DNA of 64,000 nt from Kitasatospora arboriphila (GTDB lineage Bacteria; Actinomycetota; Actinomycetes; Mycobacteriales; Mycobacteriaceae), in contig NZ_JNYV01000003.1 of assembly GCF_000717275.1 (NCBI RefSeq), forward strand, positions 682,001 through 746,000, read 5' to 3'. Shown here in pieces: positions 7,833 through 16,069 of this stretch. Each line of letters opens with the position of its first letter. Position 1 is the first letter of the stretch. Below the pieces are notes generated by a model that saw only the letters and a program-made list of their open reading frames with translations, had not been told where the DNA came from and did not search any database. Both the position numbers and the translations under genes were made by a program.

Positions 7833-9806
7833 TCAGCTTCCCGGTTCGCGCCGGCGACTGCGGATCACGATGATGGCGACAACTATCGCGATCGCCACGA
7901 GCACACCTGCGCCTATCCAGCGGATCAACGAGCGGTCGTCCCCGGTGTCGGAGGCGTCCGCCGTGGAGCCGATGTCGACGGTCAGCGCCACGGGGTCGCG
8001 GTCCGGAACCGCCACAAGGGCATTGCCGTTGAGTCGGACCCAACGATCCCTGTCTGCGCCCAGCCATCCCAGTAACGCGTCGAGCTGTCCAGGGGCACCC
8101 GTAGAGGTGGCCACCATGATCGTCCTCTCACCATCGACCACGGTTTGCAAAGACCCGAAGTCGACCGCCGGATCGAGCGTGAGGGTCGTCTCGTCGCCGT
8201 TGCCATCGACCCCGGCGAAATCGATCGGGTTGTTGCCGGACTTGCTGACCGGCAGGTCGATGGTGGGGTCGACCCAGTTGTCGGCGGCGATCAGGATGGC
8301 CGGGGTCTTCGAGGTTGTCGCGGTCTCGAGCGGCACCACACTTGTTCCCAGCGGTAGCGCGCTGAGTCGCTGAACACCTTCGATGATGGACACGGCACGG
8401 GCGGTGTCGGCGAAAGACCCGATTGTCAGACCGATTTGGAGTTCGGGCATCAACGCCTGCGGCACCGACTGGAATCCGGGCGGCACCGGCGGTGTGGCCG
8501 GACTGCTCTGAACCGGGCTGTCGCCACTGACGTCGATCGTGATGGGACTGGCCTCACCACATGCCCCGGTGTCACCGGCGGCGTCCACGGCCACGTTGAG
8601 GTCGGTGAAACGCTGGAGCAACCGATTGGGGATGGTGATCATCTTGTCGATGGTTCCGCTGGGCTCGGTGGCCCATCGGGTGAGAACCTCATCACCGACC
8701 GAAACCACCACCTGACCGCCATAGTTCGGCGGAAGCGGCGTGTACGACCCCTTGAGGTTGACCTTGATGTCGCCGGTGGGCCGGCCGAGGCGTGTCTGAT
8801 CGAGGCCGATCGAGACCTCGGGATCGGTGAGGGCGGTGGCGCTGGCGCCCGGCTCACCCAGGTCACGCAGCGTGGTCGAATCGGGTGGCAATTGCGGGCT
8901 CGCGCGCAACGGCCCGGCCACTGCCTTCGAACTGACCGCCAGCCGCGCCATGTCGCTGGTCAACAACCGCGTCTGGTTGGTCAGGTCTGTGGCCGGACCG
9001 CTGAGCAACAGCGCCGGCACTCCCACGGTCCCGAGGAGGGTCACCGCGCTGTCGGGGCGTTCGATGACGGCAACCTGTCTCTCGAGCGCCGTGGATGGTG
9101 TGGTGAGCGCGGACTGACCTTCCGGAAGTGTCTCCATCACGATGTCGACTGGTTGCTCGCCGTAATAGCCGACCACAGCAGATGCCAGCGCGACGGCCGC
9201 ATTGGATTCTGCCTGCGTCGGTGTTGCAGGGGTCGCGATGGTCAGTCGCTGGAGGATCGGCGGCAGGAAGTCCGCGACGACGGTGGGCGCGATCTCGGTA
9301 CCGGAGAAGACCACCGACGGCGTGAGGAGCATGAGCTGATCGGTCTCGTCGAATACACAGAAACCTGCCGGTGGCACCACAAAACTGCGAATGGTGACGA
9401 TGACCGCGTTGTCGATGACCTCGGCGCCGCGCAACCCGATTGTGACCGGCGTCCGGTCGGCTGACGGCACATCGATGGATGAGAGTGTCTCGCCGTCTTG
9501 GACGACGGTCAGGGTGGCGCCCTGCGCATTCGGTGGCAGCTGAACCGTGGCTCGGATGTCGGTCGGCGTCAGCCCTTCGGGCACAGGAATTGTCACCGTT
9601 GTCGAACCCTGCTGGCCGGGAAAGGCGAGATCTTCTCCTGCGCCCAGTGAATCGAGGCTCAGGGTGGGAGCGGCCGACACAATGCCGCCGTCGCCTGGCG
9701 CGGCGCCGGCGTGTGGCGCGGTGATAATGGCTGGGGCCGCTGCAAATATCGCCGTGGTGATCGCGGCGAACAGGCGAAGTAATCGAGAGTGTGCCGTTGT
9801 CATCAC
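7833..9806 (-). CDS. BcsB-like polysaccharide synthase subunit, membrane-anchored
   Basis: 657 residues. A signal peptide (cleavage near HAGAAPG, about residue 36) leads to a large extracytoplasmic region rich in beta-strand segments. A single C-terminal helix (about 625-645, AGVLVAIAIVVAIIVI) is followed by RSRRREPGS. This is the BcsB architecture, in which two carbohydrate-binding/flavodoxin-like repeats sit outside and the terminal helix packs against BcsA. The first codon is GTG at 9806, followed at once by ATG at 9803; either could be used and no strong Shine-Dalgarno separates them. It is the first gene of the four-gene operon and should guide the emerging polymer through the envelope. 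The match is by architecture and partnership with a BcsA-like GT2; cellulose as product is not shown. Confidence 0.75.
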   Translation of the reverse strand: MMTTAHSRLLRLFAAITTAIFAAAPAIITAPHAGAAPGDGGIVSAAPTLSLDSLGAGEDLAFPGQQGSTTVTIPVPEGLTPTDIRATVQLPPNAQGATLTVVQDGETLSSIDVPSADRTPVTIGLRGAEVIDNAVIVTIRSFVVPPAGFCVFDETDQLMLLTPSVVFSGTEIAPTVVADFLPPILQRLTIATPATPTQAESNAAVALASAVVGYYGEQPVDIVMETLPEGQSALTTPSTALERQVAVIERPDSAVTLLGTVGVPALLLSGPATDLTNQTRLLTSDMARLAVSSKAVAGPLRASPQLPPDSTTLRDLGEPGASATALTDPEVSIGLDQTRLGRPTGDIKVNLKGSYTPLPPNYGGQVVVSVGDEVLTRWATEPSGTIDKMITIPNRLLQRFTDLNVAVDAAGDTGACGEASPITIDVSGDSPVQSSPATPPVPPGFQSVPQALMPELQIGLTIGSFADTARAVSIIEGVQRLSALPLGTSVVPLETATTSKTPAILIAADNWVDPTIDLPVSKSGNNPIDFAGVDGNGDETTLTLDPAVDFGSLQTVVDGERTIMVATSTGAPGQLDALLGWLGADRDRWVRLNGNALVAVPDRDPVALTVDIGSTADASDTGDDRSLIRWIGAGVLVAIAIVVAIIVIRSRRREPGS

Positions 9807-9921
9807 GGCAATACTAAGCAGTAATCACTATCTGGCCCCGGACGAACGCGCTTTTTCTTTTACCGTGCCCGAAAATGCCCAGGTGACGTGCGAAGACCGG
9901 CGCCTTTCGGCGCGTCCAGGA

Positions 9922-10929
9922 TTAATTCGCCGGAAGATCTGCGTACCCGCGAATACTCGCGTTGCTGGCCGGTTCCCAGCCGATCAGCGGGCTGGGGGTT
10001 TCGACAACGGAGTAATCCGAGGCATCACCGGTGATGATCGTCGACCGATCGCGGTGCACTCCCACCGGGATGTCCCCGGCAAGGGTGACCCGGTTGACCC
10101 GACGGTATTGATCACCGAAGTCTGCGACGCCGTAATGCTGGGTGGATCGATTGTCCCAGATGGCAACATCGCCTTCATTCCAATTCCACCGGAATGTATT
10201 GTCGGGCCGTTCGATTCTGGCCTGAAAGAGCCTGAGTAGGTCTGCTGTTTCCGAGGTTTTGAACCCGGTGAATGACTGGACGAAGTGCCCGAGAGTGAGT
10301 GCACGCTCCCCGGTCTCGGGATGAACGCGAACCACGGGGTGTTCTGTTCGGTAGATGGTCTTCCCGAACTCTGCTCGGTACTCGGGATCGGAACTGTCGC
10401 CGACCGTGAGGTGTTCGGCGTAGTCGTAGTCGTTCGAGTGCACAGCCCGCAACCGGTCGGCAAGTGCGCGCAACGGAACGGGGAGCGCAGCGTAGGCGGC
10501 GACGGTCGATGCCCACATCGTCGCGCCGCCGTAGCTCGGGCGTTGGATGGAACGCAGGACCGAGATCTTCGGGATGCGGTCGACAAATGTCACATCGGTG
10601 TGCCAGGAGTTCGCGGCCCCTTCGAGCGGCAGGAGGTCTTCACCGCGGGACAGCACCGTGGGGTGCGCCTTGGTGGGGCTGCCCAGGACGGACGCGAATG
10701 CGTACTGCGCGTCGTCGTCGAGGTGGTGCTGGCCGGTGAAGATCACGGCTTTGTGAGTGGCGATCACCGAGCGGATGGCCTCGACGGTGGCCGCATCGAG
10801 GTCTGCCGACAAACGCACGCCGTCAACCCGTGCGCCGAGGTGCTGGCCGAGTTTGGTCACCGACAGGGCAGTGCGCGGGACCGCGATGGAACTGGCGGTG
10901 GTGGAACGCGATTCGGCGATGGCAGTCAT
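9922..10929 (-). CDS. Fe(II)/2-oxoglutarate-dependent dioxygenase, TauD/AtsK type
   Basis: 335 residues of the TauD/TfdA family. The iron-binding facial triad is visible as HTD (H110, D112) and H265 (STQHYG), with arginines R276/R280 for 2-oxoglutarate. Such enzymes oxidise the carbon next to a sulfonate or sulfate ester, releasing sulfite or sulfate plus an aldehyde. Overall sequence resembles the alkyl-sulfate dioxygenases AtsK and mycobacterial Rv3406, rather than taurine dioxygenase proper, so a sulfate-ester scavenging role is preferred. It stands alone between the synthase operon and the aminotransferase. A short stem (9900-9913) follows its stop. No sulfate transporter lies nearby. Confidence 0.85.
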   Translation of the reverse strand: MTAIAESRSTTASSIAVPRTALSVTKLGQHLGARVDGVRLSADLDAATVEAIRSVIATHKAVIFTGQHHLDDDAQYAFASVLGSPTKAHPTVLSRGEDLLPLEGAANSWHTDVTFVDRIPKISVLRSIQRPSYGGATMWASTVAAYAALPVPLRALADRLRAVHSNDYDYAEHLTVGDSSDPEYRAEFGKTIYRTEHPVVRVHPETGERALTLGHFVQSFTGFKTSETADLLRLFQARIERPDNTFRWNWNEGDVAIWDNRSTQHYGVADFGDQYRRVNRVTLAGDIPVGVHRDRSTIITGDASDYSVVETPSPLIGWEPASNASIRGYADLPAN

Positions 10930-11017
10930 ATTTTCGAGTCTGTCCGAGCATGCCGACGCGGGACAGGGTTCGGCTCAGGCTGAGCGAAAGTCGGGACTCG
11001 GGGACCGCCGCCGAAGC

Positions 11018-11044
11018 CTGGTCCGGGAGGGGGCACCGGACCAG
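11018..11044 (-). terminator. Hairpin after the class III aminotransferase
   Basis: Perfect 9-bp inverted repeat, ctggtccgg (11018-11026) and ccggaccag (11036-11044), with a 9-base loop, 13 bases beyond the aminotransferase stop. There is no T-tract, as is common for actinobacterial hairpin terminators. It separates that gene from the co-directional TauD gene. Confidence 0.5.
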
Positions 11045-11057
11045 ACCTCGGCGCAGG

Positions 11058-12431
11058 TCAGATCTTGCTGTACGCCTCGGTCAGAACCGAACGCAAGATC
11101 TGCTCGATCTCGTCGAACTCGCCCTGTCCGCAGATCAACGGCGGCGCGAGTTGCACAACCGGGTCGCCTCGATCGTCGGCCCGGCAATAGAGGCCGGCGT
11201 CGAACAGTGCCGTGGAGAGGAAGCCGCGCAGGACACGTTCGGACTCGTCGGGGGTGAAGGTTTCCTTGGTCGTCTTGTCCTTGACCAATTCGATCCCGTA
11301 GAAGTACCCCTCGCCACGTACATCCCCGACGATGGGTAGATCGTTCAGCCGTTCCAGGGTCGAGCGGAACGCCGGCGCGAGGTCTCTCACCCGGTCGTTG
11401 AGGCCTTCGCGCTCGAAGATGTCGAGGTTCGCCAACGCAACGGCGGCCGAAACAGGATGTCCACCAAAGGTGTATCCGTGAGCGAACGAGGTCGAGTTGT
11501 CGTTGAAGGGTTCGAACAACCGATCCGAGGCGATCATCGCGCCGATCGGGGAGTAGCCCGACGTCATGCCCTTGGCGCATGTGATCATGTCGGGGATGTA
11601 GTCGAAGTCGCTGCAGGCGAACATGGAGCCGATCCGGCCGAAGGCACAGATCACCTCGTCCGACACCAGCAGAACGTCGTACTCGTCGCAGATCTCGCGG
11701 ACCCGCTGGAAATAGCCGGGTGGGGGCGGAAAGCAGCCGCCGGCGTTCTGTACCGGCTCCAGGAAAACTGCCGCGACGGTGTCGGGGCCCTCGAACTCGA
11801 TGGCTTCGGCGATCCGGTCGGCCGCCCACCTGCCAAACGCTTTCGGATCGTCGCCGTGCTCGGTCGCGCGGTAGATGTTGGTGTTGGGCACCCGGAACGC
11901 ACCAGGGGTCAAAGGCTCGAAGGCCTCTTTGAGTGCCGGGATGCCGGTGATCGCCAGCGCTCCCTGCGGTGTGCCGTGGTAGGCGATCGCCCGCGAGATC
12001 ACCTTGTGTTTGCCGGGTTTGCCCTTGAGTTTGAAGTACTGCTTGGCCAGCTTCCATGCGCTCTCGACGGCCTCGCCGCCGCCGGTGGTGAAGAACACCC
12101 GGTTCAGGTCGCCGGGGGCGTATCCGGCGAGGCGCTCGGCCAGTTCGATCGCCGGTGGCGTGGCGTACGACCACAAGGGGAAGAACGCCAGTTCCTTTGC
12201 CTGTCGGGCGGCGGCGTCGGCGAGTTCTTCACGTCCGTGCCCGGCCTGCACCACGAACAGGCCCGAGAGGCCGTCGAGATAGCTTTGCCCGCGATCATCG
12301 AAGATCCGTGCCCCTTCGCCGCGGGTGATCACGGGAGGGATGGTCTGGTCACCGTGCCGGGAGAAATGTCCCCACAGGTGGCGTGCCGAGCGGGTGCCCA
12401 GGCTGGTTGTCTCGGATTCGAGAGCGGTCAT
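11058..12431 (-). CDS. Class III (omega) PLP aminotransferase, probable polyamine/diamine transaminase
   Basis: 457 residues. Class III features are the TTGGGEAVESAWKLAK phosphate-binding segment (115-130), D258 in SDEVICAFGR, and the PLP lysine K287 in TCAKGMTSGY. These enzymes move terminal amino groups from diamines, beta-alanine or GABA to pyruvate or 2-oxoglutarate. ATG 12431 was chosen because it overlaps the stop of the Lrp gene (ATGA), with a GGGG ribosome site upstream; an in-frame TTG at 12443 is less likely. Translational coupling to an Lrp regulator, divergence from an aldehyde dehydrogenase and proximity to an APC permease point to putrescine or related amine catabolism. An Rv3329-like assignment fits the position near dacB1. 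Substrate is inferred, not read. Confidence 0.85.
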   Translation of the reverse strand: MTALESETTSLGTRSARHLWGHFSRHGDQTIPPVITRGEGARIFDDRGQSYLDGLSGLFVVQAGHGREELADAAARQAKELAFFPLWSYATPPAIELAERLAGYAPGDLNRVFFTTGGGEAVESAWKLAKQYFKLKGKPGKHKVISRAIAYHGTPQGALAITGIPALKEAFEPLTPGAFRVPNTNIYRATEHGDDPKAFGRWAADRIAEAIEFEGPDTVAAVFLEPVQNAGGCFPPPPGYFQRVREICDEYDVLLVSDEVICAFGRIGSMFACSDFDYIPDMITCAKGMTSGYSPIGAMIASDRLFEPFNDNSTSFAHGYTFGGHPVSAAVALANLDIFEREGLNDRVRDLAPAFRSTLERLNDLPIVGDVRGEGYFYGIELVKDKTTKETFTPDESERVLRGFLSTALFDAGLYCRADDRGDPVVQLAPPLICGQGEFDEIEQILRSVLTEAYSKI

Positions 12432-12892
12432 CGCGTACCCCAATTGTATTGTTGTTTAACCAATTTCAGGTAGACCAGGGTCTCGGTCCCGGTCACACCA
12501 GGCTGCGATCGGACCTTCTTGTTCAGCACGTCCAGCAGATGCTCGTCGTCCTCGCAGACCACTTCGATGACGATGTCGAAGGAGCCGGCCGTGAGCACGA
12601 CGTAATCGATCTCCTCGATGGTTGCCAGTGCATCAGCCAACTCGGCAGTGTCTCCGGTGCAACGGATCCCGATCATCGCCTGGCGGGCGAACCCCACCTG
12701 CATGGGATCGGTGACCGCCACGATCTGCAATACCCCGGCATCGCTGAGTCGCTGAACCCGGTTGCGCACCGCAGCCTCCGACAGTCCCACCGCCTTGCCC
12801 ACCGAGGCATAGGAGCGTCGGCCATCGGCCTGCAGCTCCTCGATGATCTGCTTGGAGATGTCGTCTAGGGCTATCGGTTGCTGATCGGTCAT
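12428..12892 (-). CDS. Lrp/AsnC-family transcriptional regulator
   Basis: 154 residues. An N-terminal winged helix-turn-helix (about 10-58: LDDISKQIIEELQ ... GLSEAAVRNRVQRL) is followed by a RAM/AsnC ligand-binding domain with the usual VLTAGSFDIVIEV strand. Lrp-family proteins form octamers or higher assemblies that bind amino acids and often control adjacent divergent genes. Here the gene is translationally coupled to the aminotransferase and divergent from the aldehyde dehydrogenase at 13082. The 190-bp space between carries spaced direct repeats (see findings), so it most likely senses an amine or amino acid and controls the island. Confidence 0.92.
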   Translation of the reverse strand: MTDQQPIALDDISKQIIEELQADGRRSYASVGKAVGLSEAAVRNRVQRLSDAGVLQIVAVTDPMQVGFARQAMIGIRCTGDTAELADALATIEEIDYVVLTAGSFDIVIEVVCEDDEHLLDVLNKKVRSQPGVTGTETLVYLKLVKQQYNWGTR

Positions 12893-12947
12893 GGTCCCGA
12901 TTCTTCTCGATGCGCATCCTGGTTCGATCTTCGCATTGCCATGGTTA

Positions 12948-13021
12948 CGGATTTCGCAGCGGACTGCAACAATAACGGGCGAATTGGTCTTTCAGAAGGC
13001 AATACTGTCGCGGATTTCGCA
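12948..13021. promoter_or_regulatory. Divergent promoter region with spaced direct repeats (candidate Lrp sites)
   Basis: The 11-base word cggatttcgca occurs at 12948-12958 and again at 13011-13021, 63 bp apart (about six helical turns). A related ttcgcattg lies at about 12930. The sites lie between the divergent Lrp gene and aldehyde dehydrogenase gene. Phased repeats on one face of the helix are how Lrp-type oligomers bind. Function is inferred. Confidence 0.4.
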
Positions 13022-13081
13022 ATCGGTCAGTAAGGTGGCAGGCACCGCTGACCAATCGACCACGCATGTGCGAGGACCTTC

Positions 13082-14572
13082 ATGATCAAGACATCGTCGT
13101 TCGCCGCCGGCTGGGTGGGTGGTGCCGAGCTCGTCGGCGCAGGGCCCACGCACGACGTCATCGATCCGGCCACCGGCAAGGCTGTCGCCTCCACGTCCCT
13201 CGCCTCGGCGCAGGACGTGGACACTGCGGTGAACGTCGCACGAGATGCGCTGCGGGACTGGGCATCTGCGACACCGGCGCATCGTGGTGCGGTGCTGGCC
13301 GAGCTCGCATCCGCCATGTCGGCGGCAGGCGACGCCCTTGCGGCCGAAGAGGTCAGTCACACCGGAAAGCCCATCCGGCTCGCCACCGAGTTCGACGTGC
13401 CCGGATGTGTCGACAACACCACCTTCTTTGCGGGTCTGGCCCGCAACCTGGAAGGGAAGGCGACAGCGGAGTACTCCGGTGAGCACACCTCATCCATCCG
13501 GCGCGAACCCGTCGGTGTGGTCGGGTCCATCACCCCGTGGAACTATCCGCTGCAGATGGCGGTCTGGAAGGTCATGCCTGCATTGGCCGCCGGATGCACC
13601 GTGGTCCTCAAGCCCGCCGAACTCACGCCGCTGACCACGTTGACGTTGGCCCGTCTGGCCTCGGAGGCCGGAATTCCCGACGGGGTGTTCAACGTGTTGA
13701 CCGGTACCGGCGCGGAGGTGGGAGCCGCCATCGCGGGCCATGCCGGGGTCGACGTGGTCACCTTCACCGGATCGACGGGGGTCGGCCGTCAGGTGATGGC
13801 GCAGGCAGCGGTTCACGGCACCCGGGTGCAGTTGGAACTAGGGGGCAAGGCCCCACTGGTGGTGTTCGACGATGCCGACCTCGAGGCAGCCATCCACGGC
13901 GCGGTCGCCGGGGCGTTGATCAACTCCGGCCAGGACTGCACCGCCGCCACGAGAGCCATCGTGGCTCGAGCGCTGTACGACGACTTCGTGGCCGGTGTGG
14001 CCGAGTTGATGTCCGCGGTGAGGATGGGTGATCCCACCGACCCGGCGACCGACATGGGGCCTCTCATCTCCGCTGCCCACCGCGACAAGGTGTCGGCGAT
14101 GGTGGATCGCGCCCGCGACGGTGGCATCAGGGTGGTCACCGGCGGCACTGTTCCAGAGGGCCCAGGCGCTTTTTATCCGCCGACCCTTCTCGCCGACGTA
14201 CCCGAGGATGCCGAGGTGTACCGAGACGAGGTGTTCGGTCCGGTACTGACGGTCAGTGCCTTCGACGACGATGACGATGCACTGCGTCGCGCCAACGACA
14301 CCGTGTATGGGCTGGCTGCATCGGCCTGGACCCGTGATCTGTACCGCGCTCAGCGTGCTTCCCGCGAGATCCGCGCCGGATGCGTGTGGATCAATGACCA
14401 CATCCCGATCATCAGCGAGATGCCGCACGGCGGAGTCGGTGCGTCCGGATTCGGCAAGGACATGTCGACCTATTCGCTGGACGAATACCTCACCATCAAA
14501 CACGTGATGAGCGACATCACAGGAGTATCGCAAAAGCCATGGCACCGAACAATTTTCAGTCTGCCGCAGTAG
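13082..14572 (+). CDS. Aldehyde dehydrogenase, probable gamma-aminobutyraldehyde dehydrogenase
   Basis: 496 residues of the NAD(P)+ aldehyde dehydrogenase superfamily. Active-site residues are all present: N154 in PWNYP, E252 in LELGGKAP and C286 in GQDCTAAT. It would oxidise the aldehyde left by deamination of a diamine (4-aminobutanal to 4-aminobutyrate is the natural guess) to the acid in the cytoplasm. The ATG at 13082 has an AGGA ribosome site just upstream. It is divergent from Lrp/aminotransferase and overlaps the following FAD oxidoreductase by 34 bp, so the two are co-translated. The PuuC/PatD-like substrate is an inference from neighbours. Confidence 0.88.
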   Translation: MIKTSSFAAGWVGGAELVGAGPTHDVIDPATGKAVASTSLASAQDVDTAVNVARDALRDWASATPAHRGAVLAELASAMSAAGDALAAEEVSHTGKPIRLATEFDVPGCVDNTTFFAGLARNLEGKATAEYSGEHTSSIRREPVGVVGSITPWNYPLQMAVWKVMPALAAGCTVVLKPAELTPLTTLTLARLASEAGIPDGVFNVLTGTGAEVGAAIAGHAGVDVVTFTGSTGVGRQVMAQAAVHGTRVQLELGGKAPLVVFDDADLEAAIHGAVAGALINSGQDCTAATRAIVARALYDDFVAGVAELMSAVRMGDPTDPATDMGPLISAAHRDKVSAMVDRARDGGIRVVTGGTVPEGPGAFYPPTLLADVPEDAEVYRDEVFGPVLTVSAFDDDDDALRRANDTVYGLAASAWTRDLYRAQRASREIRAGCVWINDHIPIISEMPHGGVGASGFGKDMSTYSLDEYLTIKHVMSDITGVSQKPWHRTIFSLPQ

Positions 14573-15996
14573 AGAAGTCCGCGGCGTGGGCAGCCTCGCC
14601 CACCGCCCGCGGAACGGCCGTGGTCGCCGAGGCGGCGCCGGCGCCCTTCTGGCTCGACCGGCCCGAACGCCCGGTTGCCCGGGGGCGGCTGACCGGATCG
14701 ACGACTGCAGACCTGGTGATCGTAGGCGGTGGGTTCACCGGACTGTGGGCAGCGGTGCAGGCGGCCGAGGCAGATCCTGCGCGGTCGGTCATCCTGCTCG
14801 AGGGCGCGCGGATCGCCGAAGGAGCGTCTGGACGCAACGGCGGGTTCTGTTCGGCCAGTTTGACCCACGGCCTGGTGAACGGACTGGACCGCTACGCCGA
14901 TGAGTTGCCAGCGCTGCTCCGGATGGGTGTGGAGACACTCGATGAGATCGAGGCGGCGATGCGGCGCCTGGGCATCGACGCCGACGCTGAGCGCAACGGT
15001 GAGCTCGACATCGCCAACTTCCAGTGGCAGGTGGGCGAACTGAAAGACGTTGCGCGCCAGGGTCAAACCCTCGACCAACCATTACGGTTCCTCGATGCCG
15101 ACGAGCTCGCCCGCCACATCTCGAGCCCGATGGCCCACGGGGCGGTGTACGACCCCGACGTGATCCTGATCGATCCTGCGCGCCTTGCCTGGGGTCTGGC
15201 CGCGGCAGCCGAACGCCTCGGTGTCCGAGTGTTCGAGAACAGCGAGGTCACAGAGCTCCGCTCGGTGGGTGATCGTGTGCACCTGCAGACGGGCTACGGC
15301 ACGGTCGATGCCGCCAAGGTGATACTGGCGACGGCAGCGTCAAAACCCCTGCGCCGCAAGCTCGGTTATCTGATGGTGCCGGTGTGGGACTACGCGATCA
15401 TGACCGAGCCGCTCACCGATGCGCAGGTAGCCGCCATCGGCTGGACCGGTCGTCAGGGACTTGCCGACTCGGGCAACCGTTTTCACTATTTCCGGCTCAC
15501 CGCCGACAACCGCATCCTGTTCGGCGGCTGGGATGCGATCTACCACTTTGGTTCGGACACCGATCCTCGGCATGCCCAGCGCCCGGCGGAGTTCGCCCTG
15601 TTGGCCGAGCATCTGTTGCAGGTGTTCCCGCAGCTGGAAGGGATCAAGGCAAGCCACGCCTGGGGTGGGGTCATCGACACCTGCTCGCGGTTCAGCAACT
15701 TCTGGGATGTGAGCGTGGGCGGCAAAGTGGTGTCCGTGCTCGGTTTCACCGGGCTCGGCGTCGGGGCCTCACACTTCGGGGCGCGCACCGCGCTCGACCT
15801 CGTCGACGGCAAGGACACCGAACGAACCCGGCTGAAAATGGTGCAGAAAAAGCCGCTGCCCTTCCCGCCGGAGCCGCTGCGGTGGTTCGGGATCACCGTC
15901 ACCCGCCATGAGTTCGCGCGTGCCGACCGCAATCAGGGCCGACGTGGCCTGTGGCTCAAGACCATGGACGCGCTGGGCCTCGGCTTCGACTCCTGA
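14539..15996 (+). CDS. FAD-dependent amine oxidoreductase (DAO family, PuuB/OrdL-like)
   Basis: 485 residues. The N-terminal 40 residues are an Ala-rich extension; the FAD-binding motif follows (VIVGGGFTGLWAA, about 60-72), then GASGRNGGFCSA, typical of gamma-glutamylputrescine oxidase/OrdL-type enzymes. The C-terminal GFTGLGVGASHFGAR segment closes the FAD site. These flavoproteins oxidise amines to aldehydes with oxygen. It overlaps the aldehyde dehydrogenase, which would take its product. An AGGAG lies about 13 bases before the ATG. No gamma-glutamylputrescine synthetase is in the window, so the free amine may be the substrate here. Confidence 0.85.
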   Translation: MAPNNFQSAAVEKSAAWAASPTARGTAVVAEAAPAPFWLDRPERPVARGRLTGSTTADLVIVGGGFTGLWAAVQAAEADPARSVILLEGARIAEGASGRNGGFCSASLTHGLVNGLDRYADELPALLRMGVETLDEIEAAMRRLGIDADAERNGELDIANFQWQVGELKDVARQGQTLDQPLRFLDADELARHISSPMAHGAVYDPDVILIDPARLAWGLAAAAERLGVRVFENSEVTELRSVGDRVHLQTGYGTVDAAKVILATAASKPLRRKLGYLMVPVWDYAIMTEPLTDAQVAAIGWTGRQGLADSGNRFHYFRLTADNRILFGGWDAIYHFGSDTDPRHAQRPAEFALLAEHLLQVFPQLEGIKASHAWGGVIDTCSRFSNFWDVSVGGKVVSVLGFTGLGVGASHFGARTALDLVDGKDTERTRLKMVQKKPLPFPPEPLRWFGITVTRHEFARADRNQGRRGLWLKTMDALGLGFDS

Positions 15997-15998
15997 CC

Positions 15999-16065
15999 CC
16001 CGATCTTGGTGGGTTCGGGCGAGCATCTGTGCAGGTCGGCTTCGCCCGAACCCACCAAGATCGGG
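15999..16065. terminator. Perfect 24-bp inverted repeat between convergent genes
   Basis: Arms at 15999-16022 and 16042-16065 are exact reverse complements over 24 bases (cccgatcttggtgggttcgg begins the left arm), with a 19-base spacer. It starts 3 bases after the FAD oxidoreductase stop and ends 5 bases before the Usp stop. A bidirectional terminator is the simplest reading, although the stem is unusually long and perfect and lacks a T-tract. Confidence 0.75.
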
Positions 16066-16069
16066 ATGG

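Noticed and set aside
9900..9913. gcgcc-tttc-ggcgc stem near the TauD stop
   Set aside because: A 5-bp GC stem is very frequent in such DNA and no T-tract follows, so I do not call it a terminator.
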